DNA of 12,341 nt, taken from positions 1-12,341 of the forward strand of contig CAZVLA010000039.1 in NCBI GenBank assembly GCA_964627805.1, read 5' to 3'. Source of the stretch: CAZAMI01 sp964627805. GTDB taxonomy: Archaea > Thermoproteota > Thermoprotei_A > Sulfolobales > NBVN01. Shown one piece after another: positions 5,409-12,341 of this stretch. The notes beneath the pieces were generated by a model. The model was not told the origin of the DNA. It did no database searches and saw only the letters and a program-made list of their open reading frames with translations. Position 1 is the stretch's first letter. The number at the start of each line of letters is the position of its first letter. Both the position numbers and the translations under genes were made by a program.

Positions 5409-6765
5409 TTAAGTCCTTCAAACCCTTCCTTAACTCATTAATTAACTCCTTAAGCTTAGGTAATGCCCTACTCAACTCCTTCCTCAATCTCCCCTCATCA
5501 ACCTTAACCAAGTTACCACCCCTAACTATGAACTCACCATCAACTAGTACGTCACTTACCTCAGTACCCTCACTAAAACCTACTACAGACTCTATTGGGT
5601 CGTAAGTTGGTTGAGTCCTTAAGTTACTTAAGTTAATTACCGTCAAGTCAGCCGAGTAACCCTCCCTAATAATACCTAATTCCTCACCAACAACATCACC
5701 ACCCCACCCAGTAAGTGCTTTAAGTAACTTCCAAGAATCAATACTACTTACTTTATCGTAGTTAAGCATTACTGAGAGGGCCTTACTAACTACCCGAGCT
5801 ACCTTAGCCTCATGTAGTAAGTCTAAAGTCGTGAATGCACCACCATCACTACCTAAGCAGAACTTAACCCCACCACCCCTAACACCTAACCAGTGAGGAC
5901 CCATGAGTAATGAATCTACTGTAGGGCACCAACACACACTTAAGTCCTTACTCCTAACGATCCCTACCTCACGCTCTGAGAAGTATATTGCGTGAGCTAT
6001 TACTGAGGGCTTAATATCAGTAATACCTAGTGAGTCAAGGAACTCAAGAGGCCTTAACCCATACTTACTTAATGTGTAGTCAACCTCACCCTGATACTCA
6101 CCTAAGTGGTACGTAATACCTACTCCGTACCTCCTACATAACTCCCTAACACCCTCTATTAACTCCTTAGAAGCCATCATTACCTCCCTAATTGAGCACC
6201 AGAACCTAACCCTACCCTCACGCCTACGCCTAACTAAGTCCTCACTCCTCCTAAGTACCTCCTCAGTACTTAATTCAGTGCCCTCAAGTAAGTCGTAGGT
6301 AGCGTAAGTGACTACAGCCTTAATACCTACCTCATTAACAGCCCTAACTAATTCGTTAGGGTATGGAGCGCACGCCTCAATGAAGTAAGTAACGCCATTC
6401 TTAGCTAGAGTAGCTACCGTAGTTAGTGATGATAGGTAAGCTAACTCACTACCTAATAACCTCTCAAAAGGTACTAAGTACTTAGTCCATATAGGTGGTA
6501 ACTGAAGTACGTAGTCATTAATTGATGACCTAAGTAGTAATTGCTGAGTATGTGTATGCCCGTCTAAGAACCCCGGAAGTACTACGTGGTTCATCCTCTC
6601 AATAACTTCCTCACCCTTAAACACCTTAGTAACCTCATCAATAGTACCCACCCCAACTACCTTACCATCATTAATAGCTACGGCAGCGTTAGTTATTACT
6701 GGCCTACGTTGATCCATCGTGATTAAGTACCTACACTTAATCACTAAATCAACTACCTCAACCAT
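5386..6765 (-). CDS. Metal-dependent amidohydrolase, probable nucleobase/nucleoside deaminase (SsnA/TrzA-like)
   Basis: A 459-residue TIM-barrel hydrolase of the ATZ/TRZ-SAH/MTA deaminase-guanine deaminase superfamily. The metal and catalytic residues are visible: GFLDGHTH (His70, His72), YHLGE (His220, Glu223), AHAIYFS (His258) and LGSDGG (Asp307). It has the usual N-terminal strand region and returns to the composite beta domain after residue 365 (GYSADLTVINL). The last 35 residues form a charged helix that is longer than usual. Position at the end of the nucleoside uptake operon favours deamination of adenosine, methylthioadenosine, guanine or cytosine; which one is not resolved. The ATG at 6765 follows AGGTGAT, which includes the stop of the phosphorylase gene four bases upstream. 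The 3' end overlaps the HMA gene. Confidence 0.82.
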   Translation of the reverse strand: MVEVVDLVIKCRYLITMDQRRPVITNAAVAINDGKVVGVGTIDEVTKVFKGEEVIERMNHVVLPGFLDGHTHTQQLLLRSSINDYVLQLPPIWTKYLVPFERLLGSELAYLSSLTTVATLAKNGVTYFIEACAPYPNELVRAVNEVGIKAVVTYATYDLLEGTELSTEEVLRRSEDLVRRRREGRVRFWCSIREVMMASKELIEGVRELCRRYGVGITYHLGEYQGEVDYTLSKYGLRPLEFLDSLGITDIKPSVIAHAIYFSEREVGIVRSKDLSVCWCPTVDSLLMGPHWLGVRGGGVKFCLGSDGGAFTTLDLLHEAKVARVVSKALSVMLNYDKVSSIDSWKLLKALTGWGGDVVGEELGIIREGYSADLTVINLSNLRTQPTYDPIESVVGFSEGTEVSDVLVDGEFIVRGGNLVKVDEGRLRKELSRALPKLKELINELRKGLKDLIKYYLRH

Positions 6766-6769
6766 CGAA

Positions 6770-7507
6770 TCACCTAAGGTACTTAATCGATTCTAAAGCA
6801 ACCCTAATCTCTAAGTCGATAGCCTCCCTAACCACCTTAGGTAGTTCTGAGGAGCCACTAGCACCTACCTCAGCCTTACCAGTACCCTCGATTAAGTTAC
6901 CATCAACTACTAACACAGCACCTCCGTAGAGTCCCTTAAGGGATGTGAGGGTCATTACGGTCGATGCCTCCATCTCAATAGCTACAGTACCTAGTGATGA
7001 CCACTTAAGTACTTCATCACGACTTACGTAGAAGGCGTCGTCAGATACTATAATACCTGTTAAGTACTTAATACCTAACTCATTAGCTGCTTTAGTTAAT
7101 GCGTTGAATACCTTAGGATGAGCTACTGCTGGGTACTCCGGGGGTACGTACCTCCTAGTAACCCCATCAAGCCTAACTGCTGCGTAAGGTATTACTAACT
7201 CACCAACCTTAACACCCCTCCTCAAAGCACCGCAAGTACCTACCCTTATGAAGTACCTAACGCCACACTTAGCTAGTTCCTCAATAGCTATAGCTGCTGA
7301 TGGGCCCCCAATACCCGTCGACGCTACAGTAACTAACTCATTACCGTACCAACCAGTATATACTACGAACTCCCTATTCCTAGCCTTAAGTACTGCATCC
7401 CTAAGGAACTCAGCGATTCTATCAGCTCTTGACGGGTCACCCGGTAGGAGTGCGTACTTACCAACATCACCGGGCTTAATTAGTAGGTGGGGAGCTACCC
7501 AACCCAT
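6770..7507 (-). CDS. Nucleoside phosphorylase, Udp/PNP family (uridine, purine nucleoside or MTA phosphorylase)
   Basis: Cleaves a nucleoside with phosphate to free base and pentose-1-phosphate in the cytosol. The 245 residues match the NP-I family. LPGDPSRADRI at 21-31 and RVGTCGAL at 88-95 form the phosphate site; STGIGGPS (63-70), SDDAFY (155-160) and AIEMEAS (176-182) form the sugar site. VVDGN at 200-204 supplies an aspartate (D202) at the position where purine-acting members have their acid, although in Sulfolobus MTA phosphorylase the aspartate is one residue later. This leaves purine or uridine preference open. It starts three bases after the stop of permease 2, with GGAGGGAGTGA upstream, and its product stream fits the adjacent importer and deaminase. 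Confidence 0.88.
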   Translation of the reverse strand: MGWVAPHLLIKPGDVGKYALLPGDPSRADRIAEFLRDAVLKARNREFVVYTGWYGNELVTVASTGIGGPSAAIAIEELAKCGVRYFIRVGTCGALRRGVKVGELVIPYAAVRLDGVTRRYVPPEYPAVAHPKVFNALTKAANELGIKYLTGIIVSDDAFYVSRDEVLKWSSLGTVAIEMEASTVMTLTSLKGLYGGAVLVVDGNLIEGTGKAEVGASGSSELPKVVREAIDLEIRVALESIKYLR

Positions 7508-7510
7508 GAC

Positions 7511-8416
7511 TCACTCCCTCCTGTAGGGCTGAGCTATAGCTGCTGGTGGTCTAGACCTCTTATAGAATAGAGCGAAGACTATGACGGTCGCTAAGTAAGG
7601 TATCATCTGGAAGAACTGAGGCGGTATCTGCCTACCATACACTTGAGCAAGCATTAGCCTTAAGGCGTCGAAGAACCCGAAGAAGTAACTAGCTAGTAAG
7701 GTAGCTACGGGTGCCCAACCACCGACTATTATCGATGCTAGAGCTATGAAGCCCCTACCAGCACTCATGTAGCTAACGAACCTACCACCCCAATCAACAC
7801 CTAAGTAAGCACCTGCTAAGCCTGCTAAGGCACCACCGACTACGGTAGCTAAGAACCTAGTCCTGAATACGTTAACACCTAATACATCAGCTGCTTCAGG
7901 GTTCTCACCGCAAGCCCTTAACCTAAGACCTACCCACGTCTTATCCAGTACGTACTTAGTTAGTAGGGCCAGCGCTATCGCTAGGAAGAATATAGGGCTT
8001 ATACTTATTGATCGAGGACCTGCCCTAAGGAGTAGGTGAGGTACCGTAGGTACACCTACCGAGAAACCTGGCTGACCCCATATTATCGCGTTACCAACTG
8101 CCGTTATTCCGTACCCGAAGAAAATCACTCCCATACCTATGATTATCTGGTCAGCGTATACGTAGATACTTAATGATGCGTGTAGGGCACCGAACGCAAT
8201 ACCTAGTAGGATACCCGCTAAGACGCCTACGAAGGGGTTACCAGTTGCGTAAGTAGCTACTACTGATATGAACGCACCCATACACATAATACCCTCAATA
8301 CCTATGTTAACAACCCCGGACTTCTCAGCTATTAACTCACCTATAGCCGTTAACGCTATAGGCGTACCTAACCTAGCTGTTGATGCTAGTAGTGCTATTA
8401 CGTCATACACGTTCAT
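7511..8416 (-). CDS. Nucleoside ABC transporter permease 2 (NupQ/YufQ-like)
   Basis: One of two dissimilar membrane subunits of a BMP-type nucleoside importer (BPD_transp_2 family, related to the ribose and branched-chain amino acid permeases). The 301 residues are hydrophobic throughout with about eight to ten membrane segments. Family signatures are GELIAEKSGVVNIGIEGIM at 26-44, RACGENPEAADVLGVNV at 167-183 (the cytoplasmic loop that contacts the ATPase) and GRGFIALASIIVGGW at 220-234. The ATG start overlaps the TAA of permease 1 by one base (TAATG), and the phosphorylase begins three bases after its stop. This indicates one polycistronic transcript. Confidence 0.92.
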   Translation of the reverse strand: MNVYDVIALLASTARLGTPIALTAIGELIAEKSGVVNIGIEGIMCMGAFISVVATYATGNPFVGVLAGILLGIAFGALHASLSIYVYADQIIIGMGVIFFGYGITAVGNAIIWGQPGFSVGVPTVPHLLLRAGPRSISISPIFFLAIALALLTKYVLDKTWVGLRLRACGENPEAADVLGVNVFRTRFLATVVGGALAGLAGAYLGVDWGGRFVSYMSAGRGFIALASIIVGGWAPVATLLASYFFGFFDALRLMLAQVYGRQIPPQFFQMIPYLATVIVFALFYKRSRPPAAIAQPYRRE

Positions 8417-9459
8417 TACCTACCACCCCTCCAAGCCCTAACGACCCTACTCAATAAATTGAATGCCTCAGGTGCTGCAGCAGCTATTAGTATGACTCCC
8501 TGAATAGTTAGTACCATCTCATTAGATACTCCAGCCATTATCATCATACCTATGGAGCCCGTCCTTAAGGTAGCTAGGAGTAGTGCTGCAGGTATTACTG
8601 CGTAGGGGTTATTCCTAGCTATTAACGCAGCCGTTATCCCGTCCCACCCGTAACCGGGTGAGAACCTATATACTAGTGAGCCGAAGATCCCCAGAACCAT
8701 AGCAGCACCTGCTAAACCAGCTAGGAAGCCGGAGATTAGGAAGGACATTAGGTAGGACTTAACTACGTCGATCTTAGCTACCCTAGCAGCTACTGGGTTA
8801 AGACCTACTGCCCTAACGTTGTAGCCTATGGTTGTGTTGTAGAGTAGGTAACCAGTAGCTACCGCAGCTACTATAGCTATTGGGAAGCACCAAGTAAGTG
8901 GTACTGACTTACTCATTAATGGTATCCTAGCCGTTGCTTGAACCATGTACGTCCTAGCAATACTTGCTTGAGGGCTTGGGTAGGCGTACTGAACTACGTA
9001 GTCTGAGAGGAATATAGCTACCCAATTAAGCATTATAGCCATTACCGTCTCATTAACCCCGTACTTAGCCCTTAAGTAACCAGGTCCTAAACCCCATAGC
9101 AAACCACCTAACCCACCAGCTAGGAATGCTACGGCTGCGTGAATACCTGGTGGTAGGTGTAGTAGGTAACCCGCTAGGAACGCGAATATAGCTCCTATGT
9201 AGAGCTCACCCTCCATACCTATGAAGAAGAGTGATGCCTTGAAGATGAATGCAGCTGAAGCTCCCGTAAGTATTATTGGTGTCATAGCTGTTAATGTATC
9301 CATGACTGATGAGTAGTCACCGAAGGCACTCTTGAGTAGTTGCTCGTATGTGTAGATGGGGTTGTAACCAGCTAGGTAAAGTATGACGGCACCTACTAGG
9401 AAACCTATCAATATAGCTACGACTGACGTAGCTGCACTCCTTAAGTACTCCCTAATCAC
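8416..9459 (-). CDS. Nucleoside ABC transporter permease 1 (NupP/YufP-like)
   Basis: The first membrane subunit of the nucleoside importer, 347 residues with about ten membrane segments. It has SLFFIGMEGELYIGA at 76-90, GVNETVMAIMLNWVA at 134-148, the coupling-helix region RAVGLNPVAARVAKID at 216-231, and YGWDGITAALIARNNP at 270-285, all typical of the YufP/NupP branch. The canonical FNIG in the first motif is FFIG here, a small divergence. The GTG start overlaps the ATPase stop (GTGA), with a GGGGGGTG ribosome binding site 9 bases before the start, and the stop overlaps the start of permease 2. It should pair with permease 2 as a heterodimer. Confidence 0.92.
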   Translation of the reverse strand: MIREYLRSAATSVVAILIGFLVGAVILYLAGYNPIYTYEQLLKSAFGDYSSVMDTLTAMTPIILTGASAAFIFKASLFFIGMEGELYIGAIFAFLAGYLLHLPPGIHAAVAFLAGGLGGLLWGLGPGYLRAKYGVNETVMAIMLNWVAIFLSDYVVQYAYPSPQASIARTYMVQATARIPLMSKSVPLTWCFPIAIVAAVATGYLLYNTTIGYNVRAVGLNPVAARVAKIDVVKSYLMSFLISGFLAGLAGAAMVLGIFGSLVYRFSPGYGWDGITAALIARNNPYAVIPAALLLATLRTGSIGMMIMAGVSNEMVLTIQGVILIAAAAPEAFNLLSRVVRAWRGGR

Positions 9460-10940
9460 TTCAGTACACCCCCCATTAAGAGACCTAACCTCTCCTCAGT
9501 CATTCTCTCAGCTAGGTCCTCACCAACGATCCTACCTTCATAGATAACACCTATCCTATCACCTATCTCTAGAGCTTCATCAACGTCGGCAGTGACTAGT
9601 AGTACTGCCTTACCCTCACTCCTTAAGTCAATAAGTAACTTCCTAACGAACCTAGTTGATGCTATGTCTAGACCCATCGTTGGGTTAGCAACAACTACTA
9701 TGTCCGGCCTCTTACTTAATTCCCTAGCAAGTACTAGCTTCTGCTGATTACCCCCACTTAAGTACTTAGCTAATGCCCTAGGTCCTGGAGCTACGATTGA
9801 GTACTTACGTATTAACTCCTTAGCGTGACGGAATACGTTATCGTACTTAATTACGTACTTACCTACCGTGAATAACTCCTGAATACCTAGTATTGAGTTA
9901 TCAGCTACGTTCATGTCGAGGATTAAACCCTCATTAGTCCTGTCAGGGGGTACGTAGGCTAGTAACTTACCCCTACCCTTAATAATGACTTCACCCTTAA
10001 CGGGCTTCCTTAAACCAACTATAGCCTCAACTAATTCCTTCTGCCCATTACCCTCAACACCTACTATAGCGTATATCTCACCCCTACGTACCTTAAACGA
10101 AGCACCCCTAACGACCTCAACACCCTCGTCATTGAGTACGTGTAGGTCCTTAACTATAAGCACCTCCTCACCGGGTCTGCTTGGTGGCTTAGTGAGTGGT
10201 TTAGCCTCGATCCTAACCATCATCCTAGCTAGGAGCTCAGGCGTTGCTTCCTCAGTCTTAACTACACCCTCAACTAACCCCCTCCTAAGGACTACGATCC
10301 TATCAGTTAGTTCTAGAGCCTCCCTTATCTTATGCGTTATGAATATAATCGTGACTCCAGCTTCACTCCTTAACCTCCTTAATACGTCGAAGAAAGGCTT
10401 AACCTCAACTGGTGTTAGGGCTGATGTAGGCTCATCAAGTATTAATATCTTAACGTCCCTGTAGAGCACCTTAATAATCTCGACCATCTGCCTAGCACCT
10501 ACGGGTAAGTTACCTACCTTAGCGTTTAGGTCAACCTTAAACCTAGTAACCCTCATTAACTCCTCAACCTTCCTCCTAGCCCTACCCCAATCAATACTTA
10601 GGTACTTACCCCTAGGCTCTAAACCTAGGACTATATTCTCGAGGACTGTAAATTGAGGTATGAGCTCGAACTTCTGATGAACCATCCCTATCCCACACCT
10701 TAACGCATCCCTAGGTGACTTGAACCTAACCTCCTTACCCCATACCCTAATAGTTCCCTTAGTAGGTCTTAGCAACCCTGAAAGTATCTTCATTAAGGTC
10801 GTCTTACCAGCCCCGTTCTCACCTAGGAGCCCTAGTATCTCACCCTCATAAACCTCAAGATCAACTCCACGTAATGCTACGGTACCGTCGGGGTATACCT
10901 TATGGATACCCCTCATCTCTACTATCGGTTCTTTATTCAT
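9456..10940 (-). CDS. Nucleoside ABC transporter, double ATP-binding protein (NupO/YufO-like)
   Basis: A 494-residue ATPase with two fused nucleotide-binding domains that drives the BMP-dependent importer. Domain 1 is catalytically complete: Walker A GENGAGKTT (40-48), Q89, a relaxed signature LPVGARQ (145-151), Walker B ILILDEPTSALT (165-176) and H203. Domain 2 has a modified Walker A (GVEGNGQKE, 294-302) and a perfect signature LSGGNQQK (394-401), but Walker B reads VVVANPT without the catalytic glutamate, and the H-loop position is VTADVDE without histidine. Such asymmetry is usual for this family. The ATG at 10940 follows GGAGGTG with a nine-base spacer; a TATA-like box lies about 50 bases upstream. 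The gene sits 90 bp downstream of BMP. Confidence 0.93.
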   Translation of the reverse strand: MNKEPIVEMRGIHKVYPDGTVALRGVDLEVYEGEILGLLGENGAGKTTLMKILSGLLRPTKGTIRVWGKEVRFKSPRDALRCGIGMVHQKFELIPQFTVLENIVLGLEPRGKYLSIDWGRARRKVEELMRVTRFKVDLNAKVGNLPVGARQMVEIIKVLYRDVKILILDEPTSALTPVEVKPFFDVLRRLRSEAGVTIIFITHKIREALELTDRIVVLRRGLVEGVVKTEEATPELLARMMVRIEAKPLTKPPSRPGEEVLIVKDLHVLNDEGVEVVRGASFKVRRGEIYAIVGVEGNGQKELVEAIVGLRKPVKGEVIIKGRGKLLAYVPPDRTNEGLILDMNVADNSILGIQELFTVGKYVIKYDNVFRHAKELIRKYSIVAPGPRALAKYLSGGNQQKLVLARELSKRPDIVVVANPTMGLDIASTRFVRKLLIDLRSEGKAVLLVTADVDEALEIGDRIGVIYEGRIVGEDLAERMTEERLGLLMGGVLK

Positions 10941-11030
10941 TCAATAAAGCACCTCCATCAACTAATTAATGAATTGTTAAGGAGCTTAAATAAAAATGCT
11001 ACTTAGTTACATTAATTACTACTTACTCAC
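10941..11030 (-). promoter_or_regulatory. BMP-ATPase intergenic region: T-rich terminator and/or TATA box
   Basis: On the minus strand TTTTTATTTAA occupies 10996-10986, 35 bases after the BMP stop. As a T-run it could end part of the BMP transcripts. As a TATA box it would start a new transcript near 10964, 24 nt before the ATPase ATG, with GGAGGTG in the leader. Either use would let the binding protein be made in excess over the membrane and ATPase subunits, as is usual for ABC importers. Confidence 0.5.
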
Positions 11031-12341
11031 TCAGCCGTATATCTTCCTTAACTCCTTAATATTCTGCTTGGTAGGCATCGGTACCTTTATCTTACCCTCA
11101 ATAATCTCCTGCCTTAACTTCATTACCTTATCCCACACGTCCTTAGGTATTGAGTTCCTCAGCTTCATTATCTCGTCAAAGACCTTCTGAGCCTTATCCT
11201 TACTCATTAAGTGTAGACTAACCGCTATGTCGATCATCTTCTTAATGTCTGATGGCTTACTAATATCTACACCACCGTCCTTAAGTCCTAGTACTAGTAG
11301 TCCTCCCTTGAACGTACCAGTAGCTACTTCCTCAATGGCTTTGTAAACAGCTACGTCTACGTGCTTAACCATACTAGCTATTATATACCCTGGATGCACC
11401 CATGCTTGAGGTGCGTCAACACCTATAGCTAGTGCGTGCTGACCCATGTGCTTAATGTCCCACTCATAAACAGCGTCTAACACACCTAAGCCTGTCTCAC
11501 CTGCTGCGTGGTATATCACGTCAGCTCCTTGCTGGAGCATTAGCATAGCTGCTTCCTTACCCTTATTCGGGTCTCCGAAGGTCCCTACGTACTCCCACAG
11601 TATCTTTATCTTCTTACCTGTCTGATTCATTACGTAATGTACTCCCCACTTAAACCCTATTTCGAACTTCCATAGTGGTGGTATGTCCATACCTAAGACG
11701 ATACCCACTACGTTAGTCTTGGTTAGGTAAGCAGCTAGAGCACCTACTAGTGCTGAGCCTTCATTCTCCTTGAAGATCACTGATAATACGTTAGGCCTGT
11801 TAGGTACTACAGCATCTATTATAGCGAACTTCTGATTCGGGTACTTCTCAGCTAACTTAGCTACTTGATCAGCCATCATGAAGTTAACTACGACTATGAT
11901 GTCGTAACCCTTCTTAACTATGTCCTCAAGGAACTTATAGTACTGTGCTTGAGGTATGTTCTCGTAGTAGTAGTAATCAACCTTAGCACCTAACTTCTCA
12001 GCAGCCATCTGACCCCCTAGCCAAGCCATGTCGTTGAATCCTAAGTCACCCCTCTTCCTAATGATTACTGCTGCCTTAACCTTCTTGATTGTTTTGGGTG
12101 TTGTGGTTTTGGTTGTTGTTGGTGTTAGGGTTTTGGTTATGGTTGTGGCTGCTGTTACGGTCTTGGTTACGGTTACGGTCTTAGCACCAGCACCACCAAC
12201 AGTTACCGTCTTTGTTGATGTTACTGTCTTAACTACCGTTGTGGTAGTTACTCCCCCCTTAGGTACTACAGCATAAGTAACACCAGCAACCACAACAGCA
12301 ACAACAACAGCAGTAATAACCACAGCCACAGCAGTCGAGAT
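11031..12341 (-). CDS. BMP-family nucleoside-binding protein of the ABC importer (5' end at 142-153 after closure)
   Basis: The extracellular substrate-binding subunit of the nucleoside importer (Bmp family, PF02608-like, relatives of TmpC/PnrA/MED). The frame is open to the window edge and, through the identical copy at 1-141, begins at ATG 153, giving 440 residues. In full-length numbering: hydrophobic anchor 9-30, Thr/Lys/Val-rich linker about 35-89 with KTVT-type repeats, and BMP domain about 92-400 beginning KVKAAVIIRKRGDLGFND, where GFNDMAW matches the family's FN-W motif. Further family features are DIIVVVNF, AIIDAV, ENEGSALVGALAAYL and GADVIYHAAGETGLG. The C-terminal 60 residues are helical and charged. 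Thr-rich linkers of this type are common spacers, often glycosylated, between archaeal membrane anchors and binding domains. A GTG at 12329 is an internal codon, not the likely start. Confidence 0.9.
   Translation of the reverse strand: MSTAVAVVITAVVVAVVVAGVTYAVVPKGGVTTTTVVKTVTSTKTVTVGGAGAKTVTVTKTVTAATTITKTLTPTTTKTTTPKTIKKVKAAVIIRKRGDLGFNDMAWLGGQMAAEKLGAKVDYYYYENIPQAQYYKFLEDIVKKGYDIIVVVNFMMADQVAKLAEKYPNQKFAIIDAVVPNRPNVLSVIFKENEGSALVGALAAYLTKTNVVGIVLGMDIPPLWKFEIGFKWGVHYVMNQTGKKIKILWEYVGTFGDPNKGKEAAMLMLQQGADVIYHAAGETGLGVLDAVYEWDIKHMGQHALAIGVDAPQAWVHPGYIIASMVKHVDVAVYKAIEEVATGTFKGGLLVLGLKDGGVDISKPSDIKKMIDIAVSLHLMSKDKAQKVFDEIMKLRNSIPKDVWDKVMKLRQEIIEGKIKVPMPTKQNIKELRKIYG
12090..12200 (-). repeat. 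Low-complexity DNA coding the Thr-rich linker
   Basis: The plus strand is markedly G/T-rich here, with recurring GGTTACGGT and GGTTTTGGTT words; the coding strand is therefore A/C-rich and encodes Thr, Lys and Val repeats. Codon use (AAA and ACA/ACC) differs from the AAG/ACT bias in the surrounding genes. The simple sequence runs directly into the 141-bp terminal repeat and would favour slippage or recombination. Confidence 0.6.
12201..12341. repeat. Terminal direct repeat, right copy (141 bp)
   Basis: Exact copy of 1-141. It also contains an eight-base perfect inverted repeat, TAACTACC/GGTAGTTA (12230-12237 and 12243-12250), around a five-base loop. Joining 12341 to base 142 continues the BMP reading frame without a break. 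Confidence 0.97.

Noticed and set aside
9985..10464. 159-codon plus-strand frame opposite the ABC ATPase
   Set aside because: Ser/Thr/Leu-rich antisense of a clear ATPase, with no recognisable domain.
12028..12276. 82-codon Val-rich plus-strand frame near the right end
   Set aside because: It is the antisense of the Thr-rich linker; its hydrophobic look comes from the G/T-rich simple sequence.

Overview
The window reads as a gene-dense piece of a thermophilic archaeon, most likely Thermoproteota (Crenarchaeota; Desulfurococcales-like is my best guess and is not proven). The evidence is an archaeal-type ApgM phosphoglycerate mutase, GGTGA/GGAGGTG Shine-Dalgarno motifs, GTG and TTG starts, TATA-box promoters, overlapping stop/start codons, and a solute-binding protein with a membrane anchor and Thr-rich linker in place of a bacterial lipobox.

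The most important structural fact is that bases 1-141 are repeated exactly at 12201-12341. If the ends are joined, the unique sequence is a 12,200-bp circle. The one gene cut by the ends, a BMP/nucleoside-binding protein, then becomes intact and in frame, with an ATG at 153, a good ribosome binding site and 440 codons. This is either a real circular molecule, a tandem amplification, or an assembly loop. No replication, partition, integrase or transposase gene is present.

Layout. 1-153 (-): 5' end of the BMP gene. 232-1524 (-): apgM. 1534-1920: a 387-bp non-coding interval with divergent promoters, a 41-bp imperfect direct repeat and a hairpin covering the dppD ribosome binding site. 1921-3930 (+): two oligopeptide/dipeptide ABC ATPases (DppD- and DppF-like) without their permeases or binding protein. 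3931-4173: non-coding, with hairpins and a promoter. 4174-5408 (+): a YraQ/ArsP-type permease overlapping a membrane-anchored heavy-metal-associated (HMA) domain protein, probably one metal export unit. 5386-11031 (-), continuing through the junction: an amidohydrolase/deaminase, a nucleoside phosphorylase, two NupP/NupQ-like permeases, a double-domain NupO-like ATPase and the BMP protein.

Function. On the minus strand, transcription order across the junction is apgM, BMP, ATPase, permease 1, permease 2, phosphorylase, deaminase. The last six form a coherent nucleoside scavenging system: capture outside the cell, import, phosphorolysis to base plus pentose-1-phosphate, and deamination of the base or nucleoside. 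ApgM, immediately upstream, could take 3-phosphoglycerate made from the pentose into lower glycolysis; that link is inference. The peptide ATPases and the metal unit are separate plus-strand transcription units.
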